A stretch of 5,440 nucleotides of DNA from an uncultured Lactobacillus sp. (GTDB taxonomy: Bacteria; Bacillota; Bacilli; Lactobacillales; Lactobacillaceae): assembly GCA_946482425.1 (NCBI GenBank), contig CAMLRO010000057.1:1-5440 (forward strand), written 5' to 3'. Position numbers and translations under genes: made by a program. Below are positions 5,403 through 5,440 of this stretch, in pieces. How positions within the stretch are numbered: the first letter of the stretch is position 1; the number at the start of each line of letters is the position of its first letter. Under the pieces are notes generated by a model. That model searched no databases and had not been told where the DNA came from. It saw nothing but the letters and a program-made list of their open reading frames with translations.

Positions 5403-5418
5403 TGTTTTTACCCAAAGC

Positions 5419-5440
5419 GGGGGTGTTTTGGGATTCGACA
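5419..5440 (+). ncRNA. ssrA: tmRNA (ssrA), 5' end only, cut by window end
   Basis: The last 22 nt begin with GGGGG and end with GGGATTCGACA, matching the conserved 5' end of tmRNA (in Escherichia coli GGGGC...GGATTCGACG, also 22 nt to this point). The GGATTCGAC block forms part of the tRNA-like domain. tmRNA with SmpB frees stalled ribosomes and tags the unfinished proteins for breakdown. The tag frame and the 3' acceptor end are outside the window. An extended -10 promoter lies just upstream. Confidence 0.9.

Noticed and set aside
5354..5440. Small protein gene after AAGAAAGGA downstream of the HAD gene
   Set aside because: The only ATG (5393) runs into a stop after two codons and the stretch is the tmRNA promoter and 5' end.

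Overview
The window comes from an AT-rich Gram-positive bacterium of the Firmicutes, most likely a Lactobacillus of the acidophilus/helveticus/gasseri type. The basis is the gene order (late comG genes, a YtxK-like methylase, ackA), strong AGGAGG-type ribosome binding sites, and the overall look of the AckA and prepilin proteins. Species cannot be fixed by reading alone. All genes lie on the + strand.

Positions 1-1987 hold the 3' part of a competence (comG) operon. It runs from the C-terminus of the membrane platform protein ComGB, through the major pseudopilin ComGC, to the minor pseudopilins ComGD, ComGE and ComGF, and ends in a 52-residue ComGG-like protein. The genes are packed tightly: four consecutive coding overlaps of 11, 11, 41 and 35 nt. 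ComGC, GD, GE and GF each keep a type IV prepilin signal (G^F with Glu at +5). Together they would build the short pilus or pseudopilus that brings DNA to the cell surface for uptake. ComGA, the ATPase, lies upstream of the window.

Positions 2048-4278 hold a class I SAM-dependent methyltransferase of the adenine-specific DNA methylase type (YtxK/ComYH-like) and acetate kinase (ackA). No terminator is visible from the window start until the strong hairpin after ackA at 4300-4333. The competence transcript could therefore run through both genes, although ackA, a housekeeping enzyme, presumably also has its own promoter.

Positions 4334-4541 are a 208-nt intergenic region with a candidate promoter (-10 at 4479-4484) and two related palindromes sharing the core TAACAGTTA. 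One lies upstream of the promoter and the other lies in the leader just before the next start codon. They look like operators. Positions 4542-5348 encode a Cof-type HAD phosphatase.

Positions 5349-5440 hold an extended -10 promoter and the first 22 nt of the tmRNA gene ssrA, cut by the window end. A bulged inverted repeat overlaps the upstream half of this promoter.

I see no mobile element, CRISPR array, tRNA or clearly novel system. The region is largely a known arrangement. The most interesting points are the short ComGG-like gene, the paired operator-like palindromes, and the methylase embedded between competence and acetate metabolism.
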